16,930 nt of DNA, taken from positions 1 through 16,930 of the forward strand of contig JAJZUN010000008.1 of assembly GCA_021848555.1 (NCBI GenBank). Direction: 5' to 3'. Each line of letters starts with the position of its first letter. Position 1 is the stretch's first letter. The translations under genes and the position numbers were made by a program. This stretch comes from Pseudomonadota bacterium. GTDB taxonomy: Bacteria; Pseudomonadota; Gammaproteobacteria; Burkholderiales; SG8-39. Positions 1 to 8,062 of the stretch are shown here, piece after piece. Below the pieces are notes generated by a model. That model did no database searches. It was not told where the DNA came from and was given only the letters and a program-made list of their open reading frames with translations.

Positions 1-644
1 CTGGCGAGTAGCGCCGCGTGAACGAATATGATGATTTTCATCCGCGCGGTGTTGACACCGAAACTCTCAGCCATCAAGCCCCCGCCCTTCAGCGCGCGGA
101 TGGCCCGGCCGGAGCGCGAATCAAGCAGATTGTTCATGGTCAGCAGCGACAGCAATGCCAGGGTCCAGATCAGGTAATCGAACTTGCGCCCGGAGTCCAG
201 GGCCAGTCCGAAAAGATTGATGGCGGGAAGACTGGAAATTCCGTTATAGCCGCCAAGAAACTCCATGTTGCCGAAGAGAAAGTACAGGCTGATGCCCCAG
301 GCGATCGTTCCCAGGGGCAAATAATGACCCGAAAGCCTAAGGGTGATAAAACCAACGATAAGTGAAACAACGAAAGTAAGCGCTAACCCGATCAATAGAG
401 TCAGCCACGGCGACCAGCCATACACCGTAGTCAGGTAGGCGGTGGCATAAGCGCCCATGCCGACAAACGCCGCCTGCCCGAATGAGGTCAGTCCGCCTAC
501 CCCGGTGAGCAGTACCAGACCCAGCGCCACGATGCTGTACAGGCCGATGTAATTGAGCAGCGTGACATGGAATTCGGGCAGCGCCAGCGGCGCCGCCAAT
601 ATGAAAACGAGAAACGTGCCGAGGGCGAGGCGCGCCCGGCTCAT
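1..644 (-). CDS. livM: Branched-chain amino acid ABC transporter permease LivM (3' end cut by window)
   Basis: Inner-membrane permease of a Liv/HAAT-type importer, which pairs with LivH to move branched-chain amino acids or related substrates brought by a periplasmic binding protein. The first 214 codons are present and the rest lies beyond the left edge. After a hydrophobic N-terminal helix the protein carries the LivM-like stretch [20 protein letters not shown], then [18 protein letters not shown] and [13 protein letters not shown]. Near residues 180-205 is the cytoplasmic loop [20 protein letters not shown], the EAA-like segment that contacts the ATPase. The ATG overlaps the livH stop (ATGA, 641-644), so the two are translationally coupled. 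The usual partners livG, livF and livK would be expected further left but are not in view. Family assignment is firm. The substrate is inferred, since related transporters carry urea, amides or aromatic compounds. Confidence 0.9.
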   Translation of the reverse strand, partial: MSRARLALGTFLVFILAAPLALPEFHVTLLNYIGLYSIVALGLVLLTGVGGLTSFGQAAFVGMGAYATAYLTTVYGWSPWLTLLIGLALTFVVSLIVGFITLRLSGHYLPLGTIAWGISLYFLFGNMEFLGGYNGISSLPAINLFGLALDSGRKFDYLIWTLALLSLLTMNNLLDSRSGRAIRALKGGGLMAESFGVNTARMKIIIFVHAALLA

Positions 645-1681
645 TCCTCGTCCTCCTCGATGTGGTGCGTGGTGAAGGAACGCCAGACCAAGACCGGGAC
701 AATCAAGGTGAACACGATGACTTCCTTGTAGGCGCTGGCCCAGAACGAGGCATAGGCCTCGAGCATGCCGACCAACAGCGCGCCTGCGGCTGCGATCGGA
801 TAGCTCGCCAGCCCGCCGACGATAGCCCCGACAAACCCCTTCAGCCCGACGAGGAAACCAGAGTCATAGTAGATAGTGGTAATGGGCGCGACCAAAATCC
901 CGGAAAGCACGCCGATCAGCGCCGCGAGCGTAAAGCTCAGCCTGCCTGCCATCGCCGGGGACACCCCCACCAGCCGCGCGCCGACGCGGTTGATGGCCGT
1001 GGCGCGCAGTGCCTTGCCGTAAATGGTGCGCTCAAAAAAAAGCAGCAGGGCCACGATCAGCGCCAGGCTCACGCCCATCACCCACAAGCTCTGCCCGGAG
1101 ATGGTGAGCACTCCCAGCTTCCATTGGGCATCGGAAAAAGGCGGGGTGCGCGAGCCCTCGGCGCCGAAGAACACCAAGCCCAAGCCGGTCATGGCGAAGT
1201 GCACCGCGACCGAAATAATTAGCAGCACCAAGACGGATGCGTTGGCGAGCGGCTGATACGCCAGGCGATACACCATGGGACCCAAGGGGACGATCAGGGC
1301 GAGCGTCAGAAAAATCTGGAGTGTAAGCGCTGGCTTCTGCGGAGCAGCCCACCAGGTAAGCCACACCAAGGCTGATGGAAAGATCAGGTACTTGATGGCG
1401 ATAGCTGGAATTCGCCGCGGCGCGCCCAGGCGCAGGGCACGCACCAGTTCCACGGCGGCTACGGCAAGGCTGCCGCCCAACAGCAGCCAAGCAGTGCCGG
1501 GCAACTTGCCCAGCTGCAGGCTGGCCAGCGTAAGCGCGCCGTAGGCGACGAATTCACCCTGGGGGATAAATATCACCCGCGTCACCGCAAATACCAGTAC
1601 CAAAGCCAGGGCCAGCAGCGCGTAGATCGCGCCATTCGTCAGGCCGTCCTGGATCAGAAAGAGGGCAATCTCTGTGTTCAA
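641..1681 (-). CDS. livH: Branched-chain amino acid ABC transporter permease LivH
   Basis: First permease gene of the Liv-type importer and partner of LivM. The N-terminus carries the family pattern [19 protein letters not shown] (about residues 13-31) followed by [19 protein letters not shown]. The EAA-like loop [20 protein letters not shown] lies near residues 218-240, and [20 protein letters not shown] and [20 protein letters not shown] follow. At 346 residues it is longer than classical LivH of about 300. The extra length is a hydrophobic segment around residues 65-125 that looks like one or two additional membrane helices. The tail HHIEEDEE is acidic. The start is TTG: an in-frame stop lies 12 nt upstream and no ATG is near, but no convincing Shine-Dalgarno sequence precedes it. 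Substrate specificity cannot be read from the permease. Confidence 0.9.
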   Translation of the reverse strand: MNTEIALFLIQDGLTNGAIYALLALALVLVFAVTRVIFIPQGEFVAYGALTLASLQLGKLPGTAWLLLGGSLAVAAVELVRALRLGAPRRIPAIAIKYLIFPSALVWLTWWAAPQKPALTLQIFLTLALIVPLGPMVYRLAYQPLANASVLVLLIISVAVHFAMTGLGLVFFGAEGSRTPPFSDAQWKLGVLTISGQSLWVMGVSLALIVALLLFFERTIYGKALRATAINRVGARLVGVSPAMAGRLSFTLAALIGVLSGILVAPITTIYYDSGFLVGLKGFVGAIVGGLASYPIAAAGALLVGMLEAYASFWASAYKEVIVFTLIVPVLVWRSFTTHHIEEDEE

Positions 1682-1847
1682 ATTTGGGGCTTAGTCAGCA
1701 ATGATGGAACCAACGCCGGCGACAGGAATAATGGATGGCCATTGCACCCACGCCCTTTTATTTATTGAAATCGATTATCCGATAGCGCGCAGTCTACCTG
1801 CTTGCCGCACAAACTGCAGTAGCGGCTGGGACAGATCCGAAATCGCG
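1682..1847. other. Intergenic region between tam and livH
   Basis: This 166-bp gap lies between two leftward genes and should hold the livH promoter. It has an A/T-rich patch around 1756-1785 containing the palindrome ATCGAT. I could not identify a convincing -35/-10 pair, a terminator with a T tract, or an operator. No small gene is supported here. Confidence 0.5.
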
Positions 1848-2612
1848 CTAGAAGCAGGCCACGATGAACAGACGCCGAAACGGGAACAGCGTCTTGCCGT
1901 CCGGCTGCGGCGGATAGGCGCGGGCGACCCGGCGCCGATATTCGGATTCGAAGGCGGCGCGCGCGTCCGGCGCGAGCGCGTCCAGCAAAGGCGCGAGCCA
2001 GGTCCCCTTGGTCCATTCCGCCACCGGGTTCTCGCCTTCGAGGACTTGCAGGTATTCCGTCTCCCAGATGTCGAGTATGCGGGCATGAGGAGCCAGCAGA
2101 CCATGGTAGGCTTCAGGTGTAAGCACGGGCTGCGGCCGCAGCAGCCCGGCCAAGGTATCGCGCCAGGGTAGACTGGACGCCAGTTCGTGCATAAGTTGGT
2201 GCGAAGGCGCGGCGAAATTGCGCGGCATCTGCACCGCCAACACGCCGCCGGCCGCAACCTTTCCCGAAAGCCGTGCGAACAACGCCGGATGATCATCCAG
2301 CCAGTGCAGCGCTGCGTTGGAAAAGACGAGATCGAATTTCTCCGGCGGATTCCAGGCGGCAACATCGGCGAGCTGCCAGCCTATATCGCCTGCCGTATTT
2401 TTCGCCTCGGATAGCATCTGCGGCGAACCGTCGACGCCCGTAATGCTGGCATGAGGCCAGCGGCCGCGCAGTACCCGGGTGACGTTTCCCGTGCCGCAAC
2501 CCAGGTCGATCACTGTGTTCGGATGTTCGATCGGTATGCGCGCGATCAGGTCCAGGGCCGGACGCAAGCGCTGTCCGGTGAAACGCGAGTACTGCTGCGG
2601 ATCCCAGCTCAT
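1848..2612 (-). CDS. tam: Trans-aconitate 2-methyltransferase
   Basis: SAM-dependent methyltransferase that methyl-esterifies trans-aconitate, the spontaneous isomer of cis-aconitate that inhibits aconitase. It is cytosolic. The sequence follows Tam along its length: WDPQQYSRFTGQRLRPALDL at the N-terminus, SAM motif I VIDLGCGTGNVTRVL, ITGVDGSPQMLSEA (acidic ribose-binding loop), LVFSNAALHWLDDH, GGVLAVQMPRNFAAPSH, and the terminal LFIVACF. The length (254 residues) is normal for the family. Two ATGs are possible, 2618 and 2612. GGGAG at 2619-2623 abuts the first but sits 6 nt before the second, and MSWDP matches known Tam starts, so 2612 is chosen. It lies downstream of mnmE with a 151-bp gap and is probably a separate unit. 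Confidence 0.85.
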   Translation of the reverse strand: MSWDPQQYSRFTGQRLRPALDLIARIPIEHPNTVIDLGCGTGNVTRVLRGRWPHASITGVDGSPQMLSEAKNTAGDIGWQLADVAAWNPPEKFDLVFSNAALHWLDDHPALFARLSGKVAAGGVLAVQMPRNFAAPSHQLMHELASSLPWRDTLAGLLRPQPVLTPEAYHGLLAPHARILDIWETEYLQVLEGENPVAEWTKGTWLAPLLDALAPDARAAFESEYRRRVARAYPPQPDGKTLFPFRRLFIVACF

Positions 2613-2711
2613 GCGCATCTCCCGCTAAAGCGCCGGACGAGACGAAACGCCGGCGCGGTAGTTTTCGCCATAGCCTAACACTTCGACTTCGCGCGCGACT
2701 TACGGCGTGAC

Positions 2712-2744
2712 CCGGCGCCCAAGCGCGCCGCCGGAATCGCCGGC
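2712..2744 (-). repeat. G+C-rich inverted repeats downstream of mnmE
   Basis: Two short hairpins can form in the transcript leaving mnmE: CCGGCG at 2712-2717 with CGCCGG at 2729-2734 (11-nt loop), and GCCGG at 2730-2734 with CCGGC at 2740-2744 (5-nt loop). They overlap, so they are mutually exclusive. No T tract follows, so this is not a classical intrinsic terminator. It may simply reflect G+C-rich sequence. Confidence 0.25.
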
Positions 2745-2763
2745 CCAGGCTCCGAAAGTACGG

Positions 2764-4107
2764 TCATTTTCCGATGCAGAACCGCGAGAAGATTTCCCCC
2801 AGCAAATCGTCGGCCGCGAATTCGCCGGTGATGCTATTGAGTTGCTCCTGCGCCAGGCGCAATTCCTCGGCGAACAGTTCCGGCTGGCCGAAATGCTCGC
2901 CGGCACAAGCGGCGTGCCGCGCGGCCTGTCGTAGCGCCACCAAGTGCCGCTCGCGCGCCATGAACGGGGCTTCCGCGCCCTGCTGCCAGCCGGCGACGGC
3001 AAGCAACGCGGTGCGCAGCAAGTCCATGCCCGCGCCGGTCTTGGCCGAAACATGGAGGCTGGTCGAGGCAGGATCGCGCCGCATCTGCGGCGCACCGCCG
3101 GAGAGGTCGATTTTGTTGTGCACGAACACGCGCTTCACGCCTTGGGGAATGCGTTCCACCAACTCCAGATCCTGCTTGGTCACGCCGCTGCGCGCATCGA
3201 CCAGCAACAACACCACGTCGGCTTTGCCGATCTCGCTCCAGGTACGCGCGATGCCCATGCGCTCGACCTCGTCCTGAGTTTCGCGCAGGCCTGCCGTATC
3301 GACGATGTTGAGCGGCACCCCGTCGATGTGTATCGCCTGGCGCACACTGTCGCGCGTGGTGCCCGGAATCGCCGTGACTATGGCCAGTTCCTCGCCTGCC
3401 AGGCGATTCAGCAGGCTGGATTTGCCGACGTTGGGCTGGCCCGCCAGCACCACCTGCAGGCCGGTGCGCAACAGGCTTCCCTGCCGGCTTTTGGCGAGCG
3501 CGGTTTCAATCGCACCGGCCAGCCGGGCATGGCGCCCGCGCGCGTCGGCGCTATCCAGGGGATCGAGTCCCTCTTCGGGAAAATCGAGCGTCGCCTCCAC
3601 CAACATACGCAGTTCGATCAGTTGCCGCAGCAAATCCGCGACCGCCGCCGAGAACTCGCCTCGCAGCGAGCGCAACGCGCAGCGCGCTGCGCTGTCAGTG
3701 GCGGCCTCGATCAGGTCGGCCACGCTCTCTGCTTGGGCCAGGTCGAGCTTGTCGTTGAGAAATGCGCGTCGGGTGAATTCACCCGGCTCAGCCGGGCGCG
3801 CGCCCAGTTCCATGCAGCGCTTGAGCAGCATCTGCATCACCACCGGACCGCCGTGCCCCTGCAACTCAAGCACGTCCTCGCCGGTGTAGGACCGCGGGGC
3901 AGGGAAATAAAGCGCGATGCCCTCGTCGATGGCAACGCCGCGCGCGTCGAGGAAGTCCGCCCTAGCGGCATGCCGCGGCGCAGGCACTTGGCCGAGCAGC
4001 GCGAGCGCAAACGGCGCCAGATTCGTTCCCGACACCCGCACCACACCTATGCCGCCGCGACCTGGCGCGCTGGCTACTGCCGCAATCGGGTCATCGTGCA
4101 GAGTCAC
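2764..4107 (-). CDS. mnmE: tRNA uridine-5-carboxymethylaminomethyl modification GTPase MnmE (TrmE)
   Basis: K+-dependent, dimerising GTPase that acts with MnmG to install (carboxymethyl)aminomethyl groups on the wobble uridine of certain tRNAs, using a formyl-tetrahydrofolate-derived carbon. The N-terminal folate-binding domain begins [20 protein letters not shown]. The helical domain is interrupted by a G domain with G1 GQPNVGKSS (about 222-230), G2 TTRD (about 251), G3 DTAG (about 268), G4 NKID (about 330) and G5 SAKTG. The C-terminus is the catalytic FCIGK. The length of 447 is standard. The start is GTG at 4107, backed by GGAGGG 8 nt upstream. It follows yidC after 73 bp, the usual rpmH-rnpA-yidD-yidC-mnmE order. 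mnmG is not in this window. Confidence 0.97.
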   Translation of the reverse strand: MTLHDDPIAAVASAPGRGGIGVVRVSGTNLAPFALALLGQVPAPRHAARADFLDARGVAIDEGIALYFPAPRSYTGEDVLELQGHGGPVVMQMLLKRCMELGARPAEPGEFTRRAFLNDKLDLAQAESVADLIEAATDSAARCALRSLRGEFSAAVADLLRQLIELRMLVEATLDFPEEGLDPLDSADARGRHARLAGAIETALAKSRQGSLLRTGLQVVLAGQPNVGKSSLLNRLAGEELAIVTAIPGTTRDSVRQAIHIDGVPLNIVDTAGLRETQDEVERMGIARTWSEIGKADVVLLLVDARSGVTKQDLELVERIPQGVKRVFVHNKIDLSGGAPQMRRDPASTSLHVSAKTGAGMDLLRTALLAVAGWQQGAEAPFMARERHLVALRQAARHAACAGEHFGQPELFAEELRLAQEQLNSITGEFAADDLLGEIFSRFCIGK

Positions 4108-4180
4108 GGACCAACCCTCCGGATTGCTATCGCTACAGCCGAACCCGGTTCAGGCAGGCTCGGCGCAAGCCGCCCGGGAG

Positions 4181-5839
4181 TCAGCGCCGCGCATGGGTTT
4201 TTTCACCGCCTATCATCCGGGTGATCTGCCATTGTTGCGCGATGGAGAGAATATTGTTCACCAGCCAATAAAGCACCAGTCCGGCGGGGAAAAAGAAGAA
4301 CATCACGCCGAAAGCGAATGGCATGATCATCATGACTTTGGCCTGCACCGGATCCGGCGGCACGGGGTTGAGCTTGGTCTGGATCACCATGGAGCCCATC
4401 ATCAACAGAGGCAGCACATAGTAGGGATCCTGCGCCGACAGGTCGTGGATCCACAGATAGAACGGCGCGTAGCGCAATTCGACGCTGGCGAGGAGCACCC
4501 AGTACAGAGAAATGAATACCGGGATCTGCACCACTATCGGCAGGCAGCCGCCCAGGGGATTGATCTTCTCGGTCTTGTACAACTCCATCATCGCCTGGTT
4601 CAGGCGCGCCCGGTCGTTGCCGAATTGCTCGCGCAATTTGGTCATGCGCGGCGTGACCAGTTTCATCTTGGCCATCGATTTGTAGCTTGCCGCCGAGAGG
4701 GGAAAGAAGACCGCTTTGATCAGCACGGTGAGCAGGATGATGGCCACGCCCCAGTTGCCCACCCACTTGTGCAGGAATTGCAGCAGCCAGAACAGGGGCG
4801 CGGCGACTACGGTCAGCCAACCGTAGTCGACCGTCAGGTTCAGCCCCGGCGCTATATCCTTCAGGGCCGCCTGTTCCTGCGGGCCCGCGTAGAGGGAAAC
4901 CGACACGCTGCCGCTGGAATTGGGTGCGATCGCCGCCACCGGCAGGATGGCGCCTACGGAATACAACTTATCTGCCAGAGGCTTGGCATAGTACTCGCGC
5001 GGGCTTCCTTCCTTTGGCAGCCAGGCGCTGACGAAATAATGCTGCAGCATGGCGATCCAACCGTTGTCTGCCGTCTTGGGGTACCTGGCCTTGTCCTTGT
5101 CCAGATCGGCGAAGGAAAGCTTCTCGAACTTCTCCTGCTCCGTGTAGATTGCAGCGCCCGTATAGGTATTCACCATCTTGGGGTCGCCCGCGGGCGGATT
5201 GCCATCGCGTAGAAACTGGAAGTAGGCGTGAGCCGCTATGGGAGCCGCGCTGCCATTGATGATTTCATGGGATATGTCGATCACGTAGTTATTGCGGTGA
5301 AAGGTGATCGTCTTCACCGTTGTGATGCCCGCCGCCCCCGGCGCTTCGAGTCGAACCTGCAGCGTATCCTCTCCAGGTGTAAGCGCGTACTCTCTTTTAT
5401 CCGCTTTGAATATGGTCTTATGCGTCGGCAGGTCGGGACCGATTAGACCGCTTTGTGCGACATAGTGATGCTCTGGCGTGAACAGCACGAAATTGGATTT
5501 TTCATCCAGTGTGTCTTTTTGCTTGAGCAACTCCAAGCGCACGATGTCGCCGCCCTGCAAATCGATATCGGCAGTGAAATTATCGGTCTTGACCGAAATT
5601 TTCTCGTGTTTTGCCTGGCCGGTTTGGGCCGGCGGGATGGCATCTCCGGGTTTTTGCTGCGCAGCCGGCGTTGCCTGCGTCGGCACGCTGGGGCTGGGAA
5701 CCGTCGCCTGCGCCGGGCTTTGTTTCCCGCTTTGCGCGATCGCCTGGACGGGTGGCCGCTGCTCCTTTTGCCATGAATCCCACAGCAGCAGCAGCGAGAA
5801 CGAAAACACGAAAAAAAGAATTAGTCGTTGCGTATCCAT
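4181..5839 (-). CDS. yidC: Membrane protein insertase YidC
   Basis: Inner-membrane insertase and chaperone of the YidC/Oxa1/Alb3 family. It works alone or with SecYEG and is fed directly or by the SRP route. The N-terminal helix MDTQRLILFFVFSFSLLLLW is followed by a Pro/Ala/Gln-rich linker (about residues 30-75) and a large periplasmic P1 domain typical of Gram-negative YidC. The conserved insertase core starts near residue 345, with VAIILLTVLIKAVFFPLS, the cytoplasmic hairpin SYKSMAKMKLVTPRMTKLRE, NPLGGCLPIVVQIPVFISLY, and the last helices FFPAGLVLYWLVNNILSIAQ. The 552-residue length is ordinary. The ATG lies 6 nt after the yidD stop and has no clear Shine-Dalgarno sequence, which suggests translational coupling. 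Confidence 0.97.
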   Translation of the reverse strand: MDTQRLILFFVFSFSLLLLWDSWQKEQRPPVQAIAQSGKQSPAQATVPSPSVPTQATPAAQQKPGDAIPPAQTGQAKHEKISVKTDNFTADIDLQGGDIVRLELLKQKDTLDEKSNFVLFTPEHHYVAQSGLIGPDLPTHKTIFKADKREYALTPGEDTLQVRLEAPGAAGITTVKTITFHRNNYVIDISHEIINGSAAPIAAHAYFQFLRDGNPPAGDPKMVNTYTGAAIYTEQEKFEKLSFADLDKDKARYPKTADNGWIAMLQHYFVSAWLPKEGSPREYYAKPLADKLYSVGAILPVAAIAPNSSGSVSVSLYAGPQEQAALKDIAPGLNLTVDYGWLTVVAAPLFWLLQFLHKWVGNWGVAIILLTVLIKAVFFPLSAASYKSMAKMKLVTPRMTKLREQFGNDRARLNQAMMELYKTEKINPLGGCLPIVVQIPVFISLYWVLLASVELRYAPFYLWIHDLSAQDPYYVLPLLMMGSMVIQTKLNPVPPDPVQAKVMMIMPFAFGVMFFFFPAGLVLYWLVNNILSIAQQWQITRMIGGEKTHARR

Positions 5840-5845
5840 TGGGGC

Positions 5846-6055
5846 TCAGGGAACAGGGTCAAAACCGCCCGGATGCCAGGGATGGCAGCGGGCGATGCGC
5901 TTGAGCGCAAGCCAGCTTCCATATCCCGCGCCATGTTTGTCTATGGCTTGCAGAGCATAATCCGAACAGCTAGGGAAGAAACGGCAATTGGGCCCGAGCA
6001 GCGGGCTCAGGCTATAACGGTAGATGTGGATCAGGGCGAGTAGAAATCGGCTCAC
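5846..6055 (-). CDS. yidD: Membrane protein insertion efficiency factor YidD
   Basis: Small membrane-associated protein of the YidD (DUF37) family, encoded between rnpA and yidC in most bacteria and reported to help YidC-dependent insertion. The conserved core [14 protein letters not shown] (residues 21-34) and tail [13 protein letters not shown] (57-69) are intact, and an amphipathic or hydrophobic N-terminus precedes them. An upstream in-frame ATG at 6085 would give 79 residues. I prefer GTG at 6055 (69 residues) because GAGAGGAG sits 5 nt before it and its first bases form a GTGA overlap with the rnpA stop, and because the extra residues ([10 protein letters not shown]) do not look like the family. 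It lies in an operon with rnpA and yidC. Confidence 0.93.
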   Translation of the reverse strand: MSRFLLALIHIYRYSLSPLLGPNCRFFPSCSDYALQAIDKHGAGYGSWLALKRIARCHPWHPGGFDPVP

Positions 6056-6414
6056 GCTCGCTCCTCTCGTTCGGTTGTACACCACGCAATAAACAGCTTT
6101 TCTATCTCTACGCCGTCAGGCTCGCCTCGCTGCGGATTGCGCGCCCTGACGATATAGTCGCGTGGCTGAAGGCGGTGCTGCAAAACGCGGAACGTTTCGC
6201 GCACCAGGCGCCTGAAGCGATTGCGATCCACCGCACGGGGCCACGCCTGCCTGCCCGCGATCACACCAAGGCGCGGACCGCTATCGCAGGGTATCGAGTG
6301 CAACTGCATGCCACCACCGCCTGTGGACCTGCCGCGCGCGAGGACCGACGTTATTTGCGCCTTCCGGCGCAGCCGTTGCCCCCTGGAGAAGCCAAACTGG
6401 GGGCTAGACCTCAA
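6052..6414 (-). CDS. rnpA: Ribonuclease P protein component
   Basis: Protein subunit of RNase P. It binds the catalytic RNA and the 5' leader of precursor tRNAs so that mature 5' ends can be made. The signature [10 protein letters not shown] is at residues 64-73, in the context [20 protein letters not shown]. The N-terminal F-x-R-x-x-RL pattern is present as [14 protein letters not shown], and DYIVRARNP lies in the C-terminal half. The length of 120 residues is normal. The start is a TTG whose bases overlap the rpmH stop (TTGA, 6411-6414). The only downstream ATG would remove the first strand. No Shine-Dalgarno sequence is visible, so initiation probably depends on coupling to rpmH. The RNR motif has Phe where many homologues have a hydrophobic residue followed by Lys, a mild variation. 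Confidence 0.95.
   Translation of the reverse strand: MRSSPQFGFSRGQRLRRKAQITSVLARGRSTGGGGMQLHSIPCDSGPRLGVIAGRQAWPRAVDRNRFRRLVRETFRVLQHRLQPRDYIVRARNPQRGEPDGVEIEKLFIAWCTTEREERA
6061..6068 (-). promoter_or_regulatory. Shine-Dalgarno sequence that fixes the yidD start
   Basis: GAGAGGAG on the minus strand ends 5 nt before the GTG at 6055. It lies inside the 3' end of rnpA and is the strongest translation signal in this part of the operon, favouring the short form of YidD. Confidence 0.6.
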
Positions 6415-6545
6415 ACCGAAAGGCGGGCCCGGCCACGGGCCCGGCGCGCGCGTATAACCGCGCGACCGCCGCGAGTGCGCATGCGTACAAGAAAGCCGTG
6501 GGTGCGTTTTCTGCGGATTACGGAGGGCTGATAAGTGCGCTTCAT
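6411..6545 (-). CDS. rpmH: 50S ribosomal protein L34
   Basis: Small, very basic protein of the large ribosomal subunit, and the first gene of the leftward operon. Translation from ATG at 6545 gives exactly 44 residues, the canonical L34 length. It begins [20 protein letters not shown], continues [20 protein letters not shown] and ends RLSV. The family core (KRTYQPS, RKRTHGF, MRTRGGR) is complete. The tail is richer in Arg than the usual KGRKRLAV form. The TGA stop overlaps the rnpA TTG start. Upstream is a good promoter (TTGACA at 6605-6610). The gene is divergent from dnaA, as is usual around bacterial origins. Confidence 0.96.
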   Translation of the reverse strand: MKRTYQPSVIRRKRTHGFLVRMRTRGGRAVIRARRARGRARLSV

Positions 6546-6580
6546 CTTTGGATTCTTTCTTGCTTACGACAGAACCCGGT

Positions 6581-6610
6581 ATTTAACCTCAAAACGCTGT
6601 TTTCTGTCAA
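6581..6610 (-). promoter_or_regulatory. Candidate sigma-70 promoter for rpmH-rnpA-yidD-yidC-mnmE
   Basis: On the minus strand a perfect -35 hexamer TTGACA (6605-6610) is followed, after 18 bp, by TTAAAT (6581-6586), which matches 4 of 6 bases of the -10 consensus. Transcription would start near 6574, giving a leader of about 29 nt before the rpmH ATG. Confidence 0.55.
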
Positions 6611-6641
6611 TGACATCGTGAAGTCAGGGTGAATATATGCC

Positions 6642-6650
6642 TGTGGATAA
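6642..6650 (-). promoter_or_regulatory. Perfect DnaA box
   Basis: TGTGGATAA on the plus strand is the exact complement of the DnaA box TTATCCACA. It is the only full match I found in the rpmH-dnaA gap. It sits between the leftward rpmH promoter and the rightward dnaA promoter candidate, where DnaA binding could both act in initiation and repress dnaA. Confidence 0.8.
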
Positions 6651-6683
6651 CTTCTCGCCGAAAGGCTAAAATAGCGTCTTATC

Positions 6684-6712
6684 TTGTCTTCAAACCCAAG
6701 CTACTTTATTAT
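6684..6712 (+). promoter_or_regulatory. Candidate sigma-70 promoter for dnaA
   Basis: TTGTCT (6684-6689, 4 of 6 matches to -35) and TATTAT (6707-6712, 5 of 6 to -10) are separated by 17 bp, the ideal spacing. Transcription would start near 6719, only about 6 nt before the dnaA ATG, so the mRNA would be nearly leaderless. No better pair was found further upstream. Confidence 0.4.
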
Positions 6713-6724
6713 CAAAACAGGGCT

Positions 6725-8062
6725 ATGGAAAGATTCTGGCTTTCCTGCCTGGGCCGCTTAGAAAATGAGCTCCCGGCACAGCAGTTCAACACCTGGATTA
6801 AGCCCCTCCGACTCGACAGCAAGACGCCTTCAGGGCAGATTGCATTGCTCGCGCCAAACCGCTTCGTCTTGGACTGGATCAAGAACCGCTACCTCGCCCG
6901 TATCGAGGCGATGGCGGCCGAGTATTTTTCCTCGCCCATACGCGTTAGCCTGACGATGGCGCAAGCCGAAGCGACCAAGGACAAACCGGCGGACGCGGTT
7001 TCTATCATCCAACCCGCTCGCCGGCGATCCAGCGGACACGAGAAAGCGGGCCTGATTCCCGAGTTCACCTTCGACAATTTCGTTATCGGAAAAGCCAACC
7101 AGCTGGCTCGCGCGGCAGGTCTACAAGTGTCCGAACATCCCGGCACTTCCTACAACCCGCTGTTCGTCTATGGCGGAGTCGGTCTGGGTAAGACGCACTT
7201 GATTCACGCGGTAGGCAACAACGTGCTGGCGCAACACCCGACCGCCAAAGTCCGCTATCTGCACGCGGCGCAATATATCTCGGACGTGGTCCGTGCCTAC
7301 CATCAGAAGTCCTTCGACGAATTCAAACGCTACTATCATTCGCTCGATCTGCTGTTGATCGATGACATCCAGTTCTTCAGCGGCAAGGACCGCACCCAAG
7401 AGGAGTTTTTCTATGCCTTCAACGCGCTGATCGAGGCGCACAAGCAGGTGATCATCACCTGCGACACTTACCCGAAGGACATAAGCGGCATAGAGGAAAG
7501 GCTCAAATCGCGTTTCTCCTGGGGGCTTTCCGTCGGCATCGAACCCCCCGAACAGGAGATGCGGGTCGCCATCGTACTAAAGAAAGCAGAGGCCATTTCG
7601 GTCCGCCTGAACGAAGAGGTTGCTTTCTTTATCGCCAAACACATCCGCTCCAACGTGCGCGAATTGGAAGGGGCGCTCAAGAGCGTCATCGCGTTTTCCC
7701 GCTTTAACGGCAAGGACATTTCACTCGACCTGGCGAAAGAAGCATTAAAGGATCTTCTGTCAGTACAAAATCGCCAGATCTCCATTGATAACATTCAGAA
7801 AACGGTGGCGGAGTTCTACAAGATAAAGATCTCCGACATGCATTCCAAGAAGCGCAGCCGCAACGTCGCGCGTCCGCGCCAAATGGCCATGGCGCTGGCA
7901 AAAGACCTGACGCAGCACAGCCTTCCAGACATCGGCGATGCATTTGGCAATCGCGATCACACCACGGTCCTGCACGCCTGTCGCACAATAGCGTCGCTGC
8001 GCGAGAAACACACTGAGATCAATCATGACTATCACGTACTCGAACAGGTATTGAAAGGATGA
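6725..8062 (+). CDS. dnaA: Chromosomal replication initiator protein DnaA
   Basis: AAA+ ATPase that binds DnaA boxes, oligomerises at oriC and melts the origin so that DnaB can be loaded. Domain I starts [20 protein letters not shown] and runs to [16 protein letters not shown] short linker (domain II) follows at about residues 80-115. Domain III has Walker [16 protein letters not shown] (about 149-163), Walker [11 protein letters not shown] (about 209-218) and the sensor region [19 protein letters not shown]. Domain IV ends with the DNA-binding signature [14 protein letters not shown] (about 410-423). The length of 445 is slightly short because the linker is short. The frame stays open to a GTG at 6629, but that extension runs through the DnaA box and does not resemble DnaA, so ATG 6725 is used. 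The Shine-Dalgarno sequence is poor (AGGG only 2 nt before). Confidence 0.97.
   Translation: MERFWLSCLGRLENELPAQQFNTWIKPLRLDSKTPSGQIALLAPNRFVLDWIKNRYLARIEAMAAEYFSSPIRVSLTMAQAEATKDKPADAVSIIQPARRRSSGHEKAGLIPEFTFDNFVIGKANQLARAAGLQVSEHPGTSYNPLFVYGGVGLGKTHLIHAVGNNVLAQHPTAKVRYLHAAQYISDVVRAYHQKSFDEFKRYYHSLDLLLIDDIQFFSGKDRTQEEFFYAFNALIEAHKQVIITCDTYPKDISGIEERLKSRFSWGLSVGIEPPEQEMRVAIVLKKAEAISVRLNEEVAFFIAKHIRSNVRELEGALKSVIAFSRFNGKDISLDLAKEALKDLLSVQNRQISIDNIQKTVAEFYKIKISDMHSKKRSRNVARPRQMAMALAKDLTQHSLPDIGDAFGNRDHTTVLHACRTIASLREKHTEINHDYHVLEQVLKG

Larger units (their letters stand above)
6546..6724. other. rpmH-dnaA divergent control region, part of the oriC candidate
   Basis: A 179-bp non-coding gap from which rpmH runs left and dnaA runs right. 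It holds the rpmH promoter candidate, one perfect DnaA box and an A/T-rich stretch (about 6661-6720) just before dnaA. With one good box only, it is unlikely to be a complete origin alone. The dnaA-dnaN gap supplies further weak boxes. Confidence 0.55.

Noticed and set aside
2944..5212. Long plus-strand open frames (426 and 431 codons) opposite mnmE and yidC
   Set aside because: They are complements of well-supported genes, are rich in His/Gln/Arg as expected from shadow frames, and show no domain motifs or ribosome binding sites.
6629..6724. N-terminal extension of DnaA from GTG 6629
   Set aside because: The extension reads through the DnaA box and the promoter region, and its residues do not match DnaA, whereas [17 protein letters not shown] fits domain I.
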